Positions 59,475 through 64,000 of a stretch of 64,000 nt of DNA are shown here, piece by piece. Below the pieces are notes generated by a model. That model searched no databases. It was not told the DNA's origin and saw only the letters and a list, made by a program, of their open reading frames with translations. Position numbers and translations under genes: made by a program. The DNA is from CSP1-5 sp964558395 (GTDB lineage: Bacteria; Methylomirabilota; Methylomirabilia; Methylomirabilales; CSP1-5), in assembly GCA_964558395.1 (NCBI GenBank), contig CAZLDS010000005.1, positions 1 through 64,000 of the forward strand, written 5' to 3'. Position 1 is the first letter of the stretch. Each line of letters opens with the position of its first letter.

Positions 59475-60714
59475 ACCTGAGGGCCTCGACCGGGTTTAGC
59501 CGCGAGGCTTGCCAGGAGGGATAGAGAGTGGCCAGAAAGCTGATGACGAGGCTCACGACCACCACGGCGACGATATCCGGGGTGTTGATCTGGTGCGGCA
59601 ACTTATCCAGAAAGTAGACGTCGCCGGGAAAGGCGTTGATCCCAAACGTCTGTTCCGCAAAGCTAACGATTCCATCCAGGTTGATGGTGACGAGCAAGCC
59701 GCCGAGCACACCGAGAAGGGTCCCCACCGCTCCGATCACAATCCCATCCACCATGAAGATCCGCATGATACCGCCCGCCGTGGCTCCCATCGACTTCAGG
59801 ATCGCGATCTCCCTTGTCTTCTCCATCACCACCATCGTCAGCGTACTAATGATGCCAAAGGCGGCTACCAGAACGATCATCACCAGGATCACAAACATGA
59901 CGGTCTTTTCCAACTTCAACGCGGAAAAGAGGTTCTTATTCATCTCCATCCAGGTCTGAGTATAGAAGGGAAACCCGAGCTCCTCCTGCAGCTGGCGGCC
60001 AACCTGTCGAGCCTCGTAAATGTCGTCGAGCTTGATCTCGATCCCGCTTACTGATGTGCCCATCCGAAAGAACGCCTGGGCCGCGGGGATCGTGATATAC
60101 GCGAGGCCAGCATCATATTCGTACATTCCAGCCTCAAACAGTCCAACGACCGTGAACTGCTTGACGCGGGGGGCCATCCCGAGAGGGGTTACGCCGCCCC
60201 CGACGGGCGAGACAACATTGACGGAATCCCCGACGCCGACCCCCACGGCTGCCGCCAAGGATTTGCCAAGGATGATCCCCGCGTTGGCGCTTTGGAGGGC
60301 ATCCAAGGACCCTTGTTTCATGTTTCGTGCCAGGTCGGTGACCTGCCCCTCCCGTTTGGGATCGATGCCCCGCAGCACGGCACCCCTCACCCCGCGGCGG
60401 GAGGTCAGCATGACCTGATGCAGGGTGAAGGGGGCTGCCCCCGTGACATGCGGCAGCTGACCGACCCGCGGCAGGAGTGCCTCCGCCTGGGTCACGCCCT
60501 CCTCACCGAATTGTAGGAGCACGACATGCGCCGTGGTCCCCAGAATCTTGTCTCGGAGGTCGCGCTCAAATCCGCTCATGACCGACAAGACGATGATCAG
60601 GGCCATCACACCCAGCGCCACCCCCCCACTCGAAATCAGGGTGATCAAGGAGACCACAGCCCCCCGTCGTTTCGATCGCAGGTACCTGAGGCCGATGAGG
60701 GTTTCATACGGCAT
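59467..60714 (-). CDS. lolC: Lipoprotein-releasing ABC transporter permease (LolC/LolE)
   Basis: This 415-residue protein has four membrane helices (one near 30-55 and three after ~265) and a large periplasmic domain between. The N-terminus is typical: GLRYLRSKRRGAVVSLITLI, then SVMSGFERDLRDKILGTTAH. The C-terminus shows LVISFLATLYPSWQASRLNP. Only one LolC/E-type gene is seen, so the transporter may be a homodimer (LolF-like). Confidence 0.9.
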   Translation of the reverse strand: MPYETLIGLRYLRSKRRGAVVSLITLISSGGVALGVMALIIVLSVMSGFERDLRDKILGTTAHVVLLQFGEEGVTQAEALLPRVGQLPHVTGAAPFTLHQVMLTSRRGVRGAVLRGIDPKREGQVTDLARNMKQGSLDALQSANAGIILGKSLAAAVGVGVGDSVNVVSPVGGGVTPLGMAPRVKQFTVVGLFEAGMYEYDAGLAYITIPAAQAFFRMGTSVSGIEIKLDDIYEARQVGRQLQEELGFPFYTQTWMEMNKNLFSALKLEKTVMFVILVMIVLVAAFGIISTLTMVVMEKTREIAILKSMGATAGGIMRIFMVDGIVIGAVGTLLGVLGGLLVTINLDGIVSFAEQTFGINAFPGDVYFLDKLPHQINTPDIVAVVVVSLVISFLATLYPSWQASRLNPVEALRYE

Positions 60715-60723
60715 CGTGGAACC

Positions 60724-62223
60724 TCAGCTCCCTTCCTTCGGACGGAGCTGCGGGAACAGAATGACATCCCGAATGGAGGCCGAATCGGTGAAGAGCATCA
60801 CTAGACGGTCTATCCCGATCCCTTCTCCCGCTGCCGGAGGCATCCCATACTCGAGTGCGCGCACAAAATCATCATCCATTCGGTGGGCCTCATCATCGCC
60901 GAGTTCTCTCGCGCACAGCTGTTCCTGAAAGCGCTGACGCTGTTCCCCGGGATCATTCAACTCGGTATACGCGTTGGCGAGCTCCATCCCCGCGACGAAC
61001 AACTCGAACCGCTCGGCCAGACGGGAGTCGTCGCTCTTCTGCTTGGCCAACGGAGAAAGCTCGAGGGGGAAATCGAGTAGAAACGTCGGCTGTATCAACT
61101 GAGGCTCTACCACATGCGCCATCAACTCGGTGAGGAGCTTAGCACGGCCCCATCGTGCGTGGACTGGAATCCCCCGCCGCTCGGCCACCGCGCGAAGCTT
61201 GTCCTCATCCTGTTGATCCTCTTCGCCCACTCCCCCGACCTTTCTTAGGACCTCCGCGACCGTCAATCGGGGCCACGGGGGGGACAAGCTGATCCGTGTC
61301 CCCTGATACGTGAGCTCCTCCCCCCCGAGAACCGCGCGGCATAGATGGGGAACGAGTTCCTCGGTGAGGACCATCAAATCGTTGTAGTCGGCATACGCTT
61401 GATAAAATTCGAGCATGGTGAATTCGGGATTATGTTGGGTATCGATCCCCTCGTTGCGAAAGTTGCGGTTGATTTCGTACACCCGGTCAAGTCCACCCAC
61501 GAGGAGCCGCTTGAGGTAGAGTTCGGGCGCAATCCTCAGAAAGAGATCGATACCTAACGCCTTGTGGTGCGTCGTAAAGGGGCGCGCGGCTGCCCCACCC
61601 GCCACCCCCTGCATCATCGGGGTCTCGACCTCGAGGAAACCTCGTTGGTCGAAGAACTCGCGGATCACACGGATAAGCTGGAAGCGGCGGTAAAAGAGGG
61701 TGGCCACCTCAGAGTTCGCTATGAGGTCGAGATATCGCTGGCGGTACCGGGTTTCCACATCGACGAGACCGTGCCACTTTTCTGGCAAGGGCCGAAGAGA
61801 CTTCGCCAGGGGACGAAATCCTGACACCATCACCGTCAGCTCGCCGGTCCGAGTCCGAAAGAGGTGGCCGGTGATGCCCAGAAAGTCACCCAGGTCGATG
61901 TATTTCAGGAGGTCGTATGCATCGCGCCCCAACGTATCTTCGCGCAGATAGATTTGCATTTGGCCGGTGCGGTCTCGCACGTGGGCAAAAGCCGTCTTGC
62001 CATGATCACGCAGCGTCATGATCCGACCGGCAAGGCTGACCGAGACAGTTTCTGATTCAAGCACGTCGTGCGGCGTTTCACGATACCGTTCCTGGAGTTC
62101 ACCCGCCAGCGCGGTAACGTCCCACCGAGAGCCGTACGGGTCGATCCCCATCCGCCGGAGCTCCTCGAGCTTTCCTCGCCGTTCTCGGATGAGTGGGTTG
62201 TTCTCCTCCACGCCGCCTCCCAC
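60724..62223 (-). CDS. lysS: Lysyl-tRNA synthetase, class II (LysS)
   Basis: This 499-residue enzyme has an OB-fold anticodon domain (about 55-150, SLAGRIMTLRDHGKTAFAHV) and class II motifs: motif 2 FRNEGIDTQHNPEFTMLEFY and motif 3 GEGIGIDRLVMLFTDSASIR. It charges tRNA-Lys. The placement next to prfB and lolC is common in related bacteria. The N-terminal start may be the GTG four codons in (VEENNPLIRER). Confidence 0.95.
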   Translation of the reverse strand: MGGGVEENNPLIRERRGKLEELRRMGIDPYGSRWDVTALAGELQERYRETPHDVLESETVSVSLAGRIMTLRDHGKTAFAHVRDRTGQMQIYLREDTLGRDAYDLLKYIDLGDFLGITGHLFRTRTGELTVMVSGFRPLAKSLRPLPEKWHGLVDVETRYRQRYLDLIANSEVATLFYRRFQLIRVIREFFDQRGFLEVETPMMQGVAGGAAARPFTTHHKALGIDLFLRIAPELYLKRLLVGGLDRVYEINRNFRNEGIDTQHNPEFTMLEFYQAYADYNDLMVLTEELVPHLCRAVLGGEELTYQGTRISLSPPWPRLTVAEVLRKVGGVGEEDQQDEDKLRAVAERRGIPVHARWGRAKLLTELMAHVVEPQLIQPTFLLDFPLELSPLAKQKSDDSRLAERFELFVAGMELANAYTELNDPGEQRQRFQEQLCARELGDDEAHRMDDDFVRALEYGMPPAAGEGIGIDRLVMLFTDSASIRDVILFPQLRPKEGS

Positions 62224-62268
62224 CGTTCGTGATCCTTGTCAGACTCTAAAGGAGGTTTTTAAAATCTG

Positions 62269-63373
62269 TCAAGGCGAAACGCCGCGCCCCGCAAAGAGAT
62301 ACGCCTCCACAAAGGAATCGATCGCTCCGTTCAGCACGGCGTCGACATTCCCAGTTTCCACGGCTGTGCGATGGTCCTTGACGAGCTGGTATGGCGCCAG
62401 GACATAGGATCGGATCTGCGACCCCCATGCAATCTCTTTCTTCTCCCCCGTCAAGGCTTGGATCTCCTTCTCCTGTTCTTCCCGGAAGTGCTCGTAGAGT
62501 CGGGACCGGAGCACTTTCATGGCAAGCGCCTTGTTCTTATGCTGGGACCGCTCGTTTTGACAGGAAACGACGATTCCAGTCGGGGTGTGCGTAATCCGGA
62601 CGGCCGAATCGGTCACATTGACATGCTGCCCCCCATGACCGCTCGCCCGAAAGGTGTCTATTTTCAAATCCTTCTCATTGATGACGACCTCAACCTCCTC
62701 AATCTCTGGCAAAACCGCGACTGAGGCAAAGGAGGTGTGCCGACGGTGACTGGAATCAAAGGGAGAAATCCTGACTAACCGGTGGACACCCACCTCTGCC
62801 TTGAGATAGCCGTACGCGTAGAGACCGACCACAGAAACAACCGCCCCCTTGATCCCTGCCTCGTCTCCCGGCTGCAGATCAAGGATTTGCGCTTTAAAGC
62901 CTCTACTTTCACACCAACGCACGTACATCCGTAGAAGCATCTGGGCCCAGTCCTGGGATTCGGTCCCGCCCGCTCCGGGGTTGATCGAGAGAATGGCATT
63001 GCCGCGATCATGAGGGCCCGAGAGGATGAGCCGGATCTCGAGATCGCCGATCCGCTGCTCCAGCACTTTGACGGTCCGCTCGACCTCTCGCAACGTTTCC
63101 TCATCCTCCGCGTCGCGCGCTAGCTCGAGGAGCGTCTGTTGATCCTCGATTTCGCGCCGGAGCGTCGCGTCGACCGAAAGCTGCTCTTTCAAATCCCCGA
63201 GCTCCTTTAGAATGCGCTGAGCGCGTTCCGGCTCTTTCCAAAAATCCGGAGCCTGGGCTGCCCCTTCTAGCTCTTCGGCCCGCTTTGCCTTCACTGGCAG
63301 GTCAAAGATACCCCCCGAGGTTTTGGAGCTTCACCTCGAGGGCCTCCAATCGCTTCCCGAGTTCTCCTGTCAT
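62269..63373 (-). CDS. prfB: Peptide chain release factor 2 (PrfB), with programmed +1 frameshift
   Basis: The short first frame starts at ATG 63373 (MTGELGKRLEALEVKLQN, then LGGYL) and stops at TGA 63302-63304. A +1 shift at CTT-TGA-C continues as LDLPVKAKRAEELEG into the 341-residue main frame. Domain motifs are SPFDSSHRRHTSF (SPF stop-recognition) and GHGGQHVN (GGQ peptidyl-hydrolysis). A G-run (CGGGGGG) acts as the internal Shine-Dalgarno. Low RF2 promotes the shift and raises RF2. The start overlaps lnt by four bases (ATGA). RF2 decodes UGA, which is relevant to the Sec genes in this window. Confidence 0.95.
63297..63322 (-). promoter_or_regulatory. prfB frameshift signal (internal Shine-Dalgarno plus CTT-TGA-C)
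   Basis: On the - strand CGGGGGGTAT is followed by CTTTGACC. The G-run pairs with the ribosome anti-SD and the slip CTT->TTT at the UGA puts the ribosome in the +1 frame. This is the classical autoregulatory element of RF2. Confidence 0.9.
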
Positions 63374-64000
63374 GGTTTCCTCCCTTCCCTGCGTCCCCGC
63401 CCTCTTCGCGGAACCAGGACGACAACACTTATGAAGCCACATACCCAGGCAAACCAGTCCCCGTATCGCGTATACAGGGTCCCCGCCGATCGGGGACTCA
63501 CCGTCCCTGAGAAAACCGTCTCGACAAAAAGATCTGACTGCTTCAGGATCTGGCCCGTTGGGGTGACGAGCGCAGAGATCCCGGTATTGGCGGCCCGCAC
63601 CAGGTAGACGCGGTTCTCGACCGCACGCAGGGCCGCCATACTCAGATGCTGATACGGGGCGGCCGACTCTCCAAACCAGGCATCATTCGTGATATTCACG
63701 AGGAAGTTAGCGCCCTCCAGGACGTACCGACGGACCTGGTCAGGGAAAATGCCCTCGAAGCAGATTAAAACCCCAAAGCGGGCCTCGGGCATGTCAAAAA
63801 CCGTAAAGGCCTGCCCCGGGCTGAAATCCCCGATCCCGGTGGCCATCTTGTGCACGAAGAAGAGGACCGATTTTAAGGGAACATACTCACCAAACGGGAC
63901 AAGGTGAATTTTATCATATTTTTGAATTATTTTCCCCTCGGGTGAGATCAGAAAGGCGCTGTTGTAATGATGGGTTCCACTGTTGCTCACCCGATCAGGG
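63370..64000 (-). CDS. lnt: Apolipoprotein N-acyltransferase, C-terminal part (5' partial)
   Basis: The frame is open to the window edge. It encodes the nitrilase-like domain of Lnt: YDKIHLVPFGEYVP (active-site lysine), FGVLICFEGIFPD (catalytic cysteine in LICFEG), NITNDAWFGES, RAVENRVYLVRAANTG, and a final membrane helix (WVCGFISVVVLV) before a basic tail. It N-acylates lipoproteins, the substrates for LolCD. The catalytic glutamate and membrane half lie beyond the window. It overlaps prfB by four bases. Confidence 0.92.
   Translation of the reverse strand, partial: PDRVSNSGTHHYNSAFLISPEGKIIQKYDKIHLVPFGEYVPLKSVLFFVHKMATGIGDFSPGQAFTVFDMPEARFGVLICFEGIFPDQVRRYVLEGANFLVNITNDAWFGESAAPYQHLSMAALRAVENRVYLVRAANTGISALVTPTGQILKQSDLFVETVFSGTVSPRSAGTLYTRYGDWFAWVCGFISVVVLVPRRGRGRREGRKP

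Noticed and set aside
1..64000. tRNA or rRNA genes
   Set aside because: I saw no cloverleaf with a CCA-adjacent acceptor stem and no rRNA-like conserved blocks, but small RNAs could be missed without a covariance search.

Overview
The window looks like a scaffold from a GC-rich, Gram-negative, outer-membrane-bearing bacterium. It has a full lipid A/Kdo/heptose locus, BamA, Skp, LolCD and Lnt. The gene mix (duplicated TctC-type binding proteins, TRAP transporters, 2-oxoacid:ferredoxin oxidoreductase, glycine-reductase-type selenoproteins, many small exported proteins) would fit a Methylomirabilota/Rokubacteria-like genome. That placement is inference from gene content and was not tested phylogenetically. 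A 10-N run at 42594-42603 shows that this is a draft assembly.

Region 1 (1-10554, + strand): the end of an outer-membrane barrel gene, then a FadR-type regulator behind a strong promoter with a perfect FadR-type operator. Next come a three-gene 2-oxoacid:ferredoxin oxidoreductase (fused gamma-delta, alpha, beta) and a complete tripartite tricarboxylate transporter (two TctC, TctB, TctA). The last gene fuses a cytidylate-kinase-like domain to a BON domain. Active-site residues in the alpha subunit resemble oxalate oxidoreductase rather than pyruvate oxidoreductase, so the block may be an oxalate uptake and oxidation system.

Region 2 (10551-16978, - strand): a TRAP transporter (dctP, dctQ, dctM) co-transcribed with a gamma-glutamyltranspeptidase-like Ntn hydrolase, a GntR remnant with only its FCD domain, and a CysQ/HAL2-like phosphatase.

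Region 3 (about 17.1-30 kb): an accessory island. Its left part (18.4-21.0 kb) carries five copies of one ~120-nt structured element, each ending in an intrinsic terminator and each placed just upstream of a different gene: a secreted VDIKP-repeat protein, a PilZ protein, a lipoprotein, a small unknown protein and a GT39-like membrane glycosyltransferase. This is the best candidate for an undescribed regulatory system in the window. Its right part (23.9-30 kb) holds small HTH, zinc-ribbon and ribbon-helix-helix genes, several broken, ending in a decayed tyrosine recombinase. A 17-bp near-identical direct repeat lies at both island ends.

Region 4 (30-40 kb, mostly - strand): single genes (Vgb-like propeller, LMW phosphatase, lipoprotein, BASS-family transporter, MGMT), a decayed PilX-like gene, and a glycine/sarcosine/betaine-reductase-type cluster grdC-grdA-grdE-grdB. 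Both grdA and grdB contain an in-frame UGA at the known selenocysteine position; a standard caller would truncate both. No grdD is present.

Region 5 (40-64 kb, - strand): an envelope-biogenesis locus read as lnt (partial), prfB (with programmed frameshift), lysS, lolC/E, lolD, clpC, bamA, skp, fabZ, lpxA, lpxI, Gfo/Idh, lpxB, a DUF374 acyltransferase, waaA, lpxK, lpxL, waaF, gmhB, a MEMO-family gene, a 2OG-Fe(II) oxygenase and waaC. Intergenic stretches here carry a GTCCGA-type short-repeat family. No rRNA, tRNA or CRISPR array was seen.
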